Assembly: GCA_903831085.1 (NCBI GenBank)
Contig: CAIKWE010000049.1
Coordinates: 32,922 to 96,921 of the forward strand
Direction of reading: 5' to 3'
Length of the DNA stretch: 64,000 bases
Source: an uncultured Verrucomicrobiota bacterium
Lineage (GTDB): Bacteria > Verrucomicrobiota > Kiritimatiellia > Kiritimatiellales > Tichowtungiaceae
In this document: positions 53,986 through 63,569 of the stretch, one piece after another
Numbering within the stretch: position 1 is the stretch's first letter
Layout: every line of letters starts with the position of its first letter
Notes under the pieces: model-generated
The model's input: the letters and a program-made list of their open reading frames with translations, nothing else
Told to the model about the DNA's origin: nothing
Databases searched by the model: none
Program-made: the position numbers and the translations under genes

Positions 53986-54079
53986 AATGATGGAATGGTG
54001 GAATGTTGGAATGGCAGGGACAGCTGAGATGTTTGTCTTTTCAATATTCCAATATTCCAGTATTCCAATGCTCCAATCT
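53986..54079. repeat. Inverted pair of (TTGGAATN)-type short repeats between queE and queA
   Basis: GGAATGATGGAATGGTGGAATGTTGGAATGG ... CAATATTCCAATATTCCAGTATTCCAATGCTCCAATC. Confidence 0.75.
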
Positions 54080-55129
54080 ATGAAAGTTGACTTATTTGAT
54101 TTTGACCTGCCCCAGAGCTTTATCGCGGATCGTCCGGCCAGTCCGCGTGACTCCGCGCGCCTGCTCGACCTGACCGGCGAAGCCTTTGCCGACCGCATTG
54201 TCCGCGATCTGCCGGATTTGCTTCAGCCCGGCGATTTACTGATCGGCAACAACACCAAGGTGATTCCGGCGCGGCTCGACGGCTTGCGCGGCGACGTCCG
54301 GATTGAAGTGACGCTGCACATGCGCGCCGGAGACAACGCATGGTTTGCTTTTGCTAAACCCGGCAAGCGGCTCAAAGAAGGTAGCCGGATTGATTTTGCC
54401 GACGGTTTTTACGCCGATGTCGCCGAAAAGCGTGACGGCGGAGAAATCCTTTTGCGGTTCAACTGCGGCGGCGAGGAGCTTTTCCAGGCGTTGGAAAAAT
54501 TCGGCCGCATGCCGCTTCCGCCCTATATCCGGCGCGGCCCCGACGCGGAGCAAAATACCAGTGACCGTTCGGACTACCAGACCATTTTCGCCAAACACGA
54601 AGGTGCCGTCGCTGCGCCGACCGCCGGACTTCACTTCACCGAACAGCTTTTCCAATCCTTGGAAAAGCGCGGCGTGGCATTCGAAACGGTTACGCTCCAC
54701 GTCGGTGCCGGAACCTTCCTGCCGGTCAAGGTGGATGATACCGAAGACCATAAAATGCACGCGGAGTGGGGAACAGTTTCGCAGGAGATCGTTGATAAAA
54801 TTAACGCAACTCGCATCGCGGGCGGACGGATTGTCGCGGTCGGCACCACCTCGCTCCGTTTGCTGGAGAGCGCCTCGACCGCGCCGGGCATCATCAAACC
54901 CTTCACCGGCGAAACCGATATTTTCATCACGCCCGGCTACCAGTTTAAAATCGTCGATCTGCTGCTGACCAACTTTCACCTGCCGCGCTCGACGCTCTTT
55001 ATGCTCGTTTCCGCCTTCGCCGGGCTTGAAAAAATGCACGCCGCCTACGAACATGCCAAGCAGCAGGGCTACAGGTTTTATTCATACGGCGACGCCTGCC
55101 TTTTGCGAAATCTGAAACTTGAAACCTGA
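54080..55129 (+). CDS. queA: S-adenosylmethionine:tRNA ribosyltransferase-isomerase QueA
   Basis: [24 protein letters not shown]...[14 protein letters not shown]...[13 protein letters not shown]. Confidence 0.95.
   Translation: MKVDLFDFDLPQSFIADRPASPRDSARLLDLTGEAFADRIVRDLPDLLQPGDLLIGNNTKVIPARLDGLRGDVRIEVTLHMRAGDNAWFAFAKPGKRLKEGSRIDFADGFYADVAEKRDGGEILLRFNCGGEELFQALEKFGRMPLPPYIRRGPDAEQNTSDRSDYQTIFAKHEGAVAAPTAGLHFTEQLFQSLEKRGVAFETVTLHVGAGTFLPVKVDDTEDHKMHAEWGTVSQEIVDKINATRIAGGRIVAVGTTSLRLLESASTAPGIIKPFTGETDIFITPGYQFKIVDLLLTNFHLPRSTLFMLVSAFAGLEKMHAAYEHAKQQGYRFYSYGDACLLRNLKLET
54650..54664. repeat. Iterated palindrome TTCCAA-TCC-TTGGAA
   Basis: Perfect copy, inside queA (FQSLE); one-mismatch copy at 54482. 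Confidence 0.9.
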
Positions 55130-55148
55130 AACTTGGAATTCATAAAAT

Positions 55149-55203
55149 GTGGAAGCGGCATCCTGCCGCTGGCCAGAGGCTGGAAGCCTCTTCCACGTTT
55201 TTT
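55149..55203. repeat. REP-like three-way-junction element with TCC and GGA triloops; may also terminate queA
   Basis: GTGGAA [GCGGCA-TCC-TGCCGC] TGGCCA [GAGGCT-GGA-AGCCTC] TTCCAC GTTTTTTT. Confidence 0.75.
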
Positions 55204-55290
55204 TGGCCCATAATTTTTCTCAAATCTCTCTTTTCTAATTCGCGCACATTTGCGTTCATTCGCGGTTCGAATTCCCGTATTCTCTGCCCG

Positions 55291-56409
55291 ATGAAATTTG
55301 AACTTTTTAAAAAAGACGGCGCGGCGCGGCGCGGAAAGATCACGACGGCGCACGGTGTGATTGATACGCCCGCGTTTATGCCGGTCGGCACGGCGGCGAC
55401 GGTCAAGGGCATGCGCCCTGAAGAGGTGGCGGATACCGGCGCGCAGATCCTGCTGGGCAATACCTACCATCTGATGCTTCGCCCCGGAGCGGAGCGTGTC
55501 GCCGCGCTCGGTGGATTGCATAAATTTATGAACTGGGATAAGCCGATCCTGACCGATTCCGGCGGCTTTCAGGTGATGTCGCTTTCCAAGCTTCGGAAAA
55601 TCACCGAAAAGGGCGTGACCTTTCAGTCGCATACTGACGGAAGCACCTATGAGCTGTCGCCGGAACGCTCGATTGAAATCCAGCATCTGCTCGATGCCGA
55701 CATCTCCATGTCGTTCGACGAATGCACACCGTTTCCCTCTGACGAAAAAACCGCTGCGGAATCGATGCGGCTTTCGATGCGCTGGGCGCAGCGCTCCAAA
55801 GATGCGTTCAAGGTGCGCGACGGCTACGGCCTTTTCGGCATCGTGCAGGGCAGTGTTTATCCTGCCTTACGCGCCGAGTCTGCCGAGGCGCTTAAACAGA
55901 TCGGTTTTGACGGCTACGCCATCGGCGGATTGGCGGTCGGCGAAGGGCAGGAAATGATGTTCCAAACCTTGGAAGCCACCATTCCGCACCTGCCGGAAAA
56001 TGCTCCGCGCTACCTGATGGGCGTCGGCAAGCCGCCGGACATCGTCGGCGCGGTTTTGCGCGGCGTGGATATGTTTGACTGCGTCCTGCCGACCCGCTCA
56101 GGCCGTACAGCGCAGGCCTTCACCCGGCGCGGAACACTCAACTTCATGAATGCCCGTCATGCCGCCGATCCGCGTCCGCTCGACGCTGACTGCACCTGCT
56201 ACACCTGCCGGAACTACAGCCGCGCCTACCTTCATCATCTGCTGAGATGCGAAGAAATGCTCGGCCCGATGCTGCTGACTCAGCACAACCTGCATTATTA
56301 TCAGGAGCTGATGGCTGGTCTGCGTGGAGCGATAGGAGATGGCAGATTAGAAAATTTCGCGCGCGAATTTCACAACCAGTATTCAGCGGGCGACATCGAG
56401 GAGATTTGA
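55291..56409 (+). CDS. tgt: tRNA-guanine transglycosylase
   Basis: [41 protein letters not shown]-x-C-x2-C zinc site CTCYTC. Confidence 0.96.
   Translation: MKFELFKKDGAARRGKITTAHGVIDTPAFMPVGTAATVKGMRPEEVADTGAQILLGNTYHLMLRPGAERVAALGGLHKFMNWDKPILTDSGGFQVMSLSKLRKITEKGVTFQSHTDGSTYELSPERSIEIQHLLDADISMSFDECTPFPSDEKTAAESMRLSMRWAQRSKDAFKVRDGYGLFGIVQGSVYPALRAESAEALKQIGFDGYAIGGLAVGEGQEMMFQTLEATIPHLPENAPRYLMGVGKPPDIVGAVLRGVDMFDCVLPTRSGRTAQAFTRRGTLNFMNARHAADPRPLDADCTCYTCRNYSRAYLHHLLRCEEMLGPMLLTQHNLHYYQELMAGLRGAIGDGRLENFAREFHNQYSAGDIEEI
55960..55974. repeat. Iterated palindrome TTCCAA-ACC-TTGGAA
   Basis: Perfect copy, inside tgt (FQTLE); one-mismatch copy at 55584. Confidence 0.9.
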
Positions 56410-56443
56410 AAGAAGGCTTTAGACCTTAGACTTTGGACTGAGA

Positions 56444-56989
56444 ATGAACCAATCGGCAATCATCAATCGGCAATCGAAAATTCTCCTGCATACTTGCTGT
56501 GCGCCGTGCGCCGCGCCGTCGGCCGAACGGTTGGTGCTCGATGGCCAGGAAGTGGTGCTGTATTTCAGTAACTTCAACATCCACCCCGAGGCGGAATATC
56601 TCAAGCGCCTCGAAACCGCGCGCAAGCTGGCGCAAAAGATGAATCTGGTGATCGAGGAAGATCAGTACGATCACGCTGAATGGCTGGCGCATATCCAAGG
56701 CTTGGAAAACGAGCCGGAGAAGGGCGCGCGCTGTCGTAAATGTTTTGAGTTCAGTCTGACCCGCACCAATCAGATGGCGGAACGGCTCGGCATCCCGGCC
56801 TTTGCCACGACGCTTACACTCAGTCCGCATAAGGTGTCGCGCATCATTTTTGAAATCGGCGCAAAGTTTCCGCGTTTTGTGCCGATCGATTTCAAAAAGC
56901 ACGGCGGTTTTCTGCGCAGTATTGAACTGAGCGAGGAATACGAACTCTACCGCCAGAGCTACTGCGGCTGTGAGTTTTCAAAAAAATAA
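56444..56989 (+). CDS. queH: Epoxyqueuosine reductase QueH (DUF208)
   Basis: ILLHTCCAPCAAPSAERL, YFSNFNIHPEAEYLKRLE, RCRKCFEFSL, LYRQSYCGCEFS. Confidence 0.92.
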   Translation: MNQSAIINRQSKILLHTCCAPCAAPSAERLVLDGQEVVLYFSNFNIHPEAEYLKRLETARKLAQKMNLVIEEDQYDHAEWLAHIQGLENEPEKGARCRKCFEFSLTRTNQMAERLGIPAFATTLTLSPHKVSRIIFEIGAKFPRFVPIDFKKHGGFLRSIELSEEYELYRQSYCGCEFSKK

Positions 56990-57050
56990 ACAGAGGATTT
57001 TTTACAGAAGGAAACGAAGGTAAACAAAGGAGTCTATTCCTTAGCGACCT

Positions 57051-58529
57051 TTATTCAGCCAGCAGTTTATTGATCGCGGCGGCGGCGCGGCGGCCTTCGC
57101 CCATCGCGAGAATGACCGTGGCGGCACCTAGCACAATGTCGCCGCCCGCGAAGACGCGGTCGAGCGAGGTTTTGCCGGTATCGTCCACAATCAGCGTGCC
57201 CCATTTGCTGGTTTGCAGTCCGGGCGTGGTCTGGCGGATGAGCGGGTTGGATTCGTTGCCGATGGCGACAATGACGGTATCGACGTCCATTTGAAATTCG
57301 CTGCCTTTGATTTCGACCGGACGGCGGCGGCCCGAGCTGTCGGGTTCGCCGAGTTCGTATTTCAGAACCTCCATGCCGGAAACCCAGCCGCGTTCGTCGG
57401 CCAGCAGGCGCTTCGGATTCTGCAGGATGTGGAAGATGACGCCTTCTTCTTTGGCGTGGGCGACTTCTTCAACGCGGGCAGGCATTTCGACCTCGGTGCG
57501 GCGGTAGATGAGGTGGACTTCTTCCGCGCCGAGGCGGATGGCGCTGCGGGCGGCATCCATGGCAACGTTGCCGCCGCCGAGCACGGCGACCTTCTTTGAC
57601 GGGAAAATCGGGGTGGCGGCGCGATCGTCGTAACCCTTCATCAGATTGGCGCGGGTGAGATATTCGTTGGCGGAAAAGACGCCGACGAGGTTTTCGCCTT
57701 CAATGTTCATGAACTTAGGCAGGCCGGCACCGGTGCCGATGAAAAGGGCGTCGTAGCCGTCTTTTTCGAGCAGGTCGGTCAGGCGACGGGTACGGCCAAT
57801 GACATAGTCGGTCTTAATTTCGACGCCCATGGACTTGAGACTGCTGATTTCCTGATCGACGATGGCTTTGGGCAGGCGGAACTCGGGAATGCCGTAGAGG
57901 AGCACGCCGCCGGGGCGGTGGAAGGCTTCAAATACGGTCACTTCGTGGCCTTCGCGGCGGACGTCGGCGGCAACCGTGATACTGGCCGGGCCGCTGCCGA
58001 TAATGCCTACTTTCCGGCCTGTGGCAGGCTTTACAGCGGGTGGTTGCATTAATCCGTTTTCGCGTTCCCAGTCGGCCACGTAACGCTCCAGACGGCCAAT
58101 GGAGACGGCTTTATCGATCGATTTGAGCGCTTTGCCGACGGTGCAGGGTTCCTGACATTGGGTTTCCTGCGGGCAAACGCGTCCGCAGACGGCGGGAAGC
58201 AGACTGCTTTCGCGGATGATACCGATGGCGGATTTATAGTCGCCGTCGGCGATTTTCTGAATAAAGGCGGGAATATCGATACCGACGGGGCAACCTTTGA
58301 TACAAGGCTTGGTCGGGCATTGCAGGCAGCGCTCGGCTTCGAGCTTGGCCTGTTCTTCGGAGTAGCCCAGCGCAACTTCCTGCATATTGCCGCGCCGCAC
58401 GGTCGGGTCCTGGGCGGGCATTTCCTGCGCCGTGATGGCCATCCTCTGTTTGGGTTTGAGCGGTTTGGTCAATCCGGCCAGTTCGTAGCGGGCTTTTTCA
58501 GCAAGTTGTTCGGGCGTAGGGTGAGACAT
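57051..58529 (-). CDS. Glutamate synthase small-subunit-like NADPH oxidoreductase (GltD/NfnB/SudA family)
   Basis: RCLQCPTKPCIKGCPVGIDIPAFIQKI; GSGPASITVAADVRREGHEVTVFEA; FAGGDIVLGAATVILAMGEGRRAA. Confidence 0.92.
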   Translation of the reverse strand: MSHPTPEQLAEKARYELAGLTKPLKPKQRMAITAQEMPAQDPTVRRGNMQEVALGYSEEQAKLEAERCLQCPTKPCIKGCPVGIDIPAFIQKIADGDYKSAIGIIRESSLLPAVCGRVCPQETQCQEPCTVGKALKSIDKAVSIGRLERYVADWERENGLMQPPAVKPATGRKVGIIGSGPASITVAADVRREGHEVTVFEAFHRPGGVLLYGIPEFRLPKAIVDQEISSLKSMGVEIKTDYVIGRTRRLTDLLEKDGYDALFIGTGAGLPKFMNIEGENLVGVFSANEYLTRANLMKGYDDRAATPIFPSKKVAVLGGGNVAMDAARSAIRLGAEEVHLIYRRTEVEMPARVEEVAHAKEEGVIFHILQNPKRLLADERGWVSGMEVLKYELGEPDSSGRRRPVEIKGSEFQMDVDTVIVAIGNESNPLIRQTTPGLQTSKWGTLIVDDTGKTSLDRVFAGGDIVLGAATVILAMGEGRRAAAAINKLLAE

Positions 58530-58558
58530 TTTGGATTTCCGATTTAAGATTTATGATT

Positions 58559-59407
58559 TCAGACAGACTTCTCAATCGCCTCTTCAAGGTGACAGCGGTG
58601 GTGGTCGGCATCTTCGCGGGGTTTGTAGGCTTTCAGGCGGGTGATCATATTGTCGAAGTCCACCAGGTGACCGTCAAACTCCGGGCCGTCCACGCAAACA
58701 AATTTGGTTTCCGTGCCGACGGTTACGCGGCATCCGCCGCACATGCCGGTTCCGTCCACCATGATGGTGTTGAGAGAAACCATGGTGTGCACGCCGTAGG
58801 GGCGGGTGGTTTCGGCGCAGAACTTCATCATGATCGGTGGACCGATAGCGACCGCCAGCGCGGGCTTCGGATCGGCTTCGCAAAGCTCTTTGAGCGGAGC
58901 GGTGACGAGCGCTTTGCGGCCATAGGAACCGTCGTCGGTGCAGATAATCAGTTCGTCGGCGATTTTGCGCATTTCGTCTTCGAGGATCAGCAGCTGTTTG
59001 TTGCGCGCGCCCATGATGATGATCACTTCGTTGCCAGCGGCTTTCATCGCCTGCGCGATGGGGTGGAGCGGGGCGACGCCGATTCCGCCGCCGACGCAAA
59101 TGACGCGTCCGAATTTTTCAATATGGGTCGGCTGACCGAGCGGACCTACGAGGTGCTCGACGGTGTCGCCGACATTTTTCAGCGCCAGCAGATGGGTTGT
59201 GCGGCCCACGGTTTGGAAAATAATTGTGATCGATCCTTCGACCGGATCGGCGTCGGCAATCGTCAGCGGAATGCGTTCACCAAAATGGCTGTTGAGCTGG
59301 ACGATGACGAACTGTCCGGCACGGCGCTCGCTGGCGATCAGCGGGGCTTCAATGCGCATCAGGAACACTTCATCGGAGAGCTGTTTTTTGAAAATTATAC
59401 GATTCAT
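58559..59407 (-). CDS. Ferredoxin:NADP reductase-type FAD/[2Fe-2S] subunit (NfnA/SudB family)
   Basis: GQFVIVQLNSHFGERIPLTIAD; CVGGGIGVAPLHPIAQAMKAAG; C-terminal GTGMCGGCRVTVG. Confidence 0.9.
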   Translation of the reverse strand: MNRIIFKKQLSDEVFLMRIEAPLIASERRAGQFVIVQLNSHFGERIPLTIADADPVEGSITIIFQTVGRTTHLLALKNVGDTVEHLVGPLGQPTHIEKFGRVICVGGGIGVAPLHPIAQAMKAAGNEVIIIMGARNKQLLILEDEMRKIADELIICTDDGSYGRKALVTAPLKELCEADPKPALAVAIGPPIMMKFCAETTRPYGVHTMVSLNTIMVDGTGMCGGCRVTVGTETKFVCVDGPEFDGHLVDFDNMITRLKAYKPREDADHHRCHLEEAIEKSV

Positions 59408-59552
59408 AAGCGGCGAATAGTACGGGATGAAAATGGAAATGTGAAACCGGAAACTTGAGATTCTTACCGCAGGACAGACAGCGATTCGAAGACGGGGATT
59501 TTTAACAGAAGGAAACAAAGGGGACGAAGGGATAACCAACGGCGAATGCCGT

Positions 59553-59906
59553 CTATTTCTTTCGCACCTTGTTCTTTTCGGTCACGTGGACGATCTTCGG
59601 CTTATTGGCATGGGCTTCAGCCTCGCTCATCTGGGCGTAGGTGATGATGATCACCTTGTCGCCGACCATGCCGAGACGGGCGGCGGGGCCGTTGAGTTCA
59701 ACGATCCCGGTGCCGCGTTTGCCTGAAATAGCATAAGTGACCAGCCGTTCCCCGTTGTTCAGATTGACCACATGAACCTGTTCGCCATCCAGAATATCGG
59801 CGGCATCGAGCAGATTCTGGTCAATGCAGATACTGCCCGTGTAATAGAGCTCGGTGCCCGTCAGGGTGGCCATATGAATCTTCGATTTGAGCATGGTGCG
59901 TTCCAT
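59553..59906 (-). CDS. panD: Aspartate 1-decarboxylase
   Basis: MLKSKIHMATLTGTELYYTGSICIDQNLLDAADI; autoprocessing G-S site; GDKVIIITYAQM. Confidence 0.95.
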   Translation of the reverse strand: MERTMLKSKIHMATLTGTELYYTGSICIDQNLLDAADILDGEQVHVVNLNNGERLVTYAISGKRGTGIVELNGPAARLGMVGDKVIIITYAQMSEAEAHANKPKIVHVTEKNKVRKK

Positions 59907-59982
59907 CAAACACTTCCTCCAAAGGGGCCGAAATGTACCCCCAGACGGACGGAAATACACGTAAAAAATGGACTAAACGATA

Positions 59983-62928
59983 CTACTTCCGGTTAATGAA
60001 GTTCTCGATCCGCTCGGCATTTTCGCGGGCATGGGCATTGAGACTAACATCTCCGACCAAAGCCGAGAGCATTTGCAAGTCCTTCCACAAAGCAAGGTTT
60101 CCGGGCTGAATCTTGAGTGCTTTTTGCACGTACTCTATCCCGTCTTCCTGCTGCCCCGCGCCGAAGAGATATTTTCCTTTAAGCCCCAGCATCAGCGGCG
60201 ATTGCGGATAGGCGGCCACAGCCCGGTCGAGAATCTGTTTTGCAAACTCCGGATTGCCGGCCTGCATGCCTAATCCCACCAGATTGTACAACGACCAGAA
60301 ATCGGTCGGATCCAATTGCAGGGCCATCTGGAATTGTTTGGCGGCTTCCTCCAACTGACCACTATTTTGGCATGACTGCGCGGAGGAATTCAGCATGGCC
60401 ACCAGTTCATTTTTCACCACCGGGTTATCGGGCGATATCTCATGAGCTTTTGAAAGGAGCGCGAACGATTCACTGTTTTTACCCTGTGCGCGCAGAACGG
60501 AGGCTTCTAATGTTGAACGGACAGCTTCATGCTCGGCCTTCAAGCGGGCTGCCGTCTGTTCGTCGAGTTTGTTGAGCCAGGTGTCAGGAATCGCCGTAAA
60601 AACATGCAGTAAAGCGGCCTGATTTTCGTCGGTGGTGTAATGCAAAGCGCTTTTCGGTGCGGAATATTCAATGCAGGGGCGATCATCCGTATTCAGTTTA
60701 CCGGAACCGGCAAACTCGGGTTTTTGACTTATATCCGCCACAAACATACCCAGAATCATTTCAGGCGATGTAAACCCGATTTCTGATAGGGATTGGCGGA
60801 CTGCCGGAATATTATAGTTTCGTCGCAGCACCTCGGCATCCAGTTTCATATCACCTTTAAAGCCGACCAGGATGGTATCAAAGCCTGTGAAGAACAGAGC
60901 TGTGTTCGGAAATACGCTCACAAAGGAACGCACAATGGTTAGATAGTCGTCCAGCGACAGCTCATACAGCGGCAGGTATTGTCCCATGATGCCGTCGCTA
61001 TTCAGTTTTGCCTTAGCGAGTTTAAAATATTCTACCGCATATAATTTAGCGGCACCGGCCATAACCGGTTCAAACGGGTCGGCGGTGATCACGTCGTACC
61101 GGTTTGTGGTGGAAAACAGATGGTTGCGACCGTCGTTAATCGTGACGATGGCTCGCGGGTTATCCAGAATATTATGATTGAGAGAGCCCCAAATCCGGGT
61201 GGCTTTCTGCACGGCGGGCTCGATTTCGACCACCTCCAGACGATCCAGCGGATGACAACCCAGTGAGCCGAAACTCACCCCGGCTCCCAGCCCGATATTA
61301 ACCGCTTTTTTTGCCTGCGGATGAAACAGCAGCGGCAAGTGGCCGATCATGCGCTGCAAGACCATACTGCGGGGGCTTTGATCCGCCTCGGTCTTTCCAT
61401 CCACACAGAAATATTTCTGTTCGTTGTCATTAACATGAACCGACACGGTCGAAGCCAGCGCTTCCTCATAATGCAGCAACCGGTCTGCAATAATGGTTTC
61501 GCGCAGGACGACTTTCCCGTCTCGTATAAAATTAAACGGGCTGAAAAACGCGCCGGACGCCAGCATGGATTTGTTCCAGGTCGGCGGACTAAAAAAGGCA
61601 ACCAGAGCGATGATGGCGATCAGAGCAATGGATGCCAGACGCAGCCACAGGATGCGACCCCAAACAACTAACGAAAGGAGTCCGCCGCCCAGCATCAGGG
61701 CGCTGAGAACCAGCAGAGAGCGTTCCATTCCAAGGATTGGAAGAAGAATGAATCCTCCGACAAATGACCCCGCCACGGCGCCCAGCGTGTTCAGAGCGTA
61801 AACCATTCCAACGGCTCCGGACGAGCTGGACTCATCGTGCCGCACCATGCGCGTTACGGTCGTGAAGGATATACCGAACAGAATCGCCGGCAGCGCCAGA
61901 TGGGAGACGGAGATTAAAAAGCGCGCCTGATTCATGCTCTGCCATGAAAAACCATGCGCCAGCAAGTGATTCAGCAGGAAGTCCGGTCCGCGGTCAAAAC
62001 GGTAGAGCGACCACAGTGTGCAGAACCCGATCAATGCCACGGTAGTTGCGAGGAGCGGGAGCAGATTTTTTATGCGATCCAGCACCAGCGCAATCAGCAG
62101 CGAGCCGACGCTCATGCCGAGCAGAAACACACCCAGCATGACGGTAAACGAATAGGTGGTTGATCCGAATACGAGAATCAGCGATCTGAACCAGACCACT
62201 TCCAGCGCCAGCGACACAAAGCCGCACAGTATGGTTATCGAAATGGCGTAGCGGGAGGTGAACGGCATTAAACGCCACTTGAATTTCGGTCTCGCAGGTT
62301 CCATCGAAGGCTGTTCAATGATTCGTCCTCGCGCCAGCATCCAGGCTCCCAGCCCGGCCACCAGTTCAGTGCTGACGGCTAAAAAATTTGTATTGGTCAG
62401 ACCGATCGCCGGGATCAGGTAAAACCCGCTCAGGAAAATACCCGCCACCGCGCCCAGCGTATTGATTCCGTACAGCCAGCCCATTCTGGATCCGAAATTC
62501 GCCTCATTCCTAGCCAGTCCGCGAATCAGGACGGGCAGGGTGCCGCCCATGCAAATCGTCGGGAATAAGAGCAGAATAAACGCCAGTATGAACCGGAGCG
62601 GCGTCAGGAAGGCCAAGTCTTCTGATATATGGCGGTAAGCCAATCCGTAGATGACCTGAATCAGATGGAACAGGAACGGGATAGATAAAGCGTAAACGGC
62701 AACGCCCCATTCCAGCCAGGCGAAGCATTTCAGCGGGTTTTTCAGACGTTCGCCGATCCGTCCGAAAAGGTGCGCGCCGATCCCCAGCCCGCCCATAAAG
62801 GCGGTCAGCACCGTGGCGCTGGCAAAGACCGTGTTGCCGAAAATGAATCCCAAATGGCGCATCCAGAGCAGTTGGTAGACCAGCGCTGAAAAGCCGGAGA
62901 AAAAGAAAGCAATCGATATCCAGAACAT
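59983..62928 (-). CDS. Integral-membrane spermidine synthase-like protein with C-terminal TPRs
   Basis: Multi-TM N-terminus, NIGLGAGVSFGSLGCHPLDRLEVVEIEPAV and DGRNHLFSTTNRYDVITADPFEP (spermidine synthase-like fold), then TPR-like repeats. Confidence 0.82.
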   Translation of the reverse strand: MFWISIAFFFSGFSALVYQLLWMRHLGFIFGNTVFASATVLTAFMGGLGIGAHLFGRIGERLKNPLKCFAWLEWGVAVYALSIPFLFHLIQVIYGLAYRHISEDLAFLTPLRFILAFILLLFPTICMGGTLPVLIRGLARNEANFGSRMGWLYGINTLGAVAGIFLSGFYLIPAIGLTNTNFLAVSTELVAGLGAWMLARGRIIEQPSMEPARPKFKWRLMPFTSRYAISITILCGFVSLALEVVWFRSLILVFGSTTYSFTVMLGVFLLGMSVGSLLIALVLDRIKNLLPLLATTVALIGFCTLWSLYRFDRGPDFLLNHLLAHGFSWQSMNQARFLISVSHLALPAILFGISFTTVTRMVRHDESSSSGAVGMVYALNTLGAVAGSFVGGFILLPILGMERSLLVLSALMLGGGLLSLVVWGRILWLRLASIALIAIIALVAFFSPPTWNKSMLASGAFFSPFNFIRDGKVVLRETIIADRLLHYEEALASTVSVHVNDNEQKYFCVDGKTEADQSPRSMVLQRMIGHLPLLFHPQAKKAVNIGLGAGVSFGSLGCHPLDRLEVVEIEPAVQKATRIWGSLNHNILDNPRAIVTINDGRNHLFSTTNRYDVITADPFEPVMAGAAKLYAVEYFKLAKAKLNSDGIMGQYLPLYELSLDDYLTIVRSFVSVFPNTALFFTGFDTILVGFKGDMKLDAEVLRRNYNIPAVRQSLSEIGFTSPEMILGMFVADISQKPEFAGSGKLNTDDRPCIEYSAPKSALHYTTDENQAALLHVFTAIPDTWLNKLDEQTAARLKAEHEAVRSTLEASVLRAQGKNSESFALLSKAHEISPDNPVVKNELVAMLNSSAQSCQNSGQLEEAAKQFQMALQLDPTDFWSLYNLVGLGMQAGNPEFAKQILDRAVAAYPQSPLMLGLKGKYLFGAGQQEDGIEYVQKALKIQPGNLALWKDLQMLSALVGDVSLNAHARENAERIENFINRK
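61728..61742. repeat. Iterated palindrome TTCCAA-GGA-TTGGAA
   Basis: Perfect copy, inside spermidine-synthase-like gene (PILG). Confidence 0.9.
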
Positions 62929-63123
62929 AGAAAAATCCTTTCCGTAAGAAGCGCGGCACTCTACTTCAAACACGGTGAATGGAAAAGAAAATTGGTTCGT
63001 AAGAACAGGTTTCCATCCAGAATTCCAGACATTGGAAACTTATCTCGCAAAAGGGAACGCGGTGAAAGAATCACGCGATCCAAAGCCTGTCGGCGAGAAA
63101 GAAGTGTTTGCAGCCGTTCGCGC

Positions 63124-63309
63124 CTAAAGAGGAGGAAGCCGGAAAGGCTCCGCTATACTTTCTTCGCCGGATTTTCGATCCATGCAGTTTTGCGGTGTGA
63201 TTTTTGGATTGTTCTCCATACAGAACGAACAGAACTGCACATAGTCCGCCAGCGACATCCGGACACGGGAAGGCTCCACGGCTTCCTGAACTTGCGGGAA
63301 ATTAAGCAT
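63124..63309 (-). CDS. Small hypothetical protein
   Basis: 61 aa MLNFPQVQEAVEPSRVRMSLADYVQFCSFCMENNPKITPQNCMDRKS...; plausible SD. Confidence 0.4.
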   Translation of the reverse strand: MLNFPQVQEAVEPSRVRMSLADYVQFCSFCMENNPKITPQNCMDRKSGEESIAEPFRLPPL

Positions 63310-63344
63310 TCTTCATCTCCTGAATCCGGTAAAACCCTCTGGGC

Positions 63345-63569
63345 TTATTTTTCGAATGCGGAGCGGGGAATCTGCGACTGCCGGATAATCGAAAGCAAGG
63401 TGCCCTTGCGCAGTTCGTGATGGTCAGGAACGGGAACTGTTATGGTTGACGGACCGGAAATCTGTTTCTGCATGACGACATGACTGCCGCGCTGGCGAAC
63501 CGCTGAGAAACCATTTTTTTCCAGAATGCGGCAAACCGCTTTGCCCGAGAGTGGCGGAAGCTTAGGCAA
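63345..63569 (-). CDS. HicA-family toxin (second module)
   Basis: LPKLPPLSGKAVCRILEKNGFSAVRQRGSHVVMQK; TTG start overlapping the antitoxin stop. Confidence 0.82.
   Translation of the reverse strand: MPKLPPLSGKAVCRILEKNGFSAVRQRGSHVVMQKQISGPSTITVPVPDHHELRKGTLLSIIRQSQIPRSAFEK

Noticed and set aside
55149-55203. tRNA-like cloverleaf
   Set aside because: Lacks anticodon arm size, T-loop and CCA/acceptor features; two triloop hairpins fit REP-type elements better.
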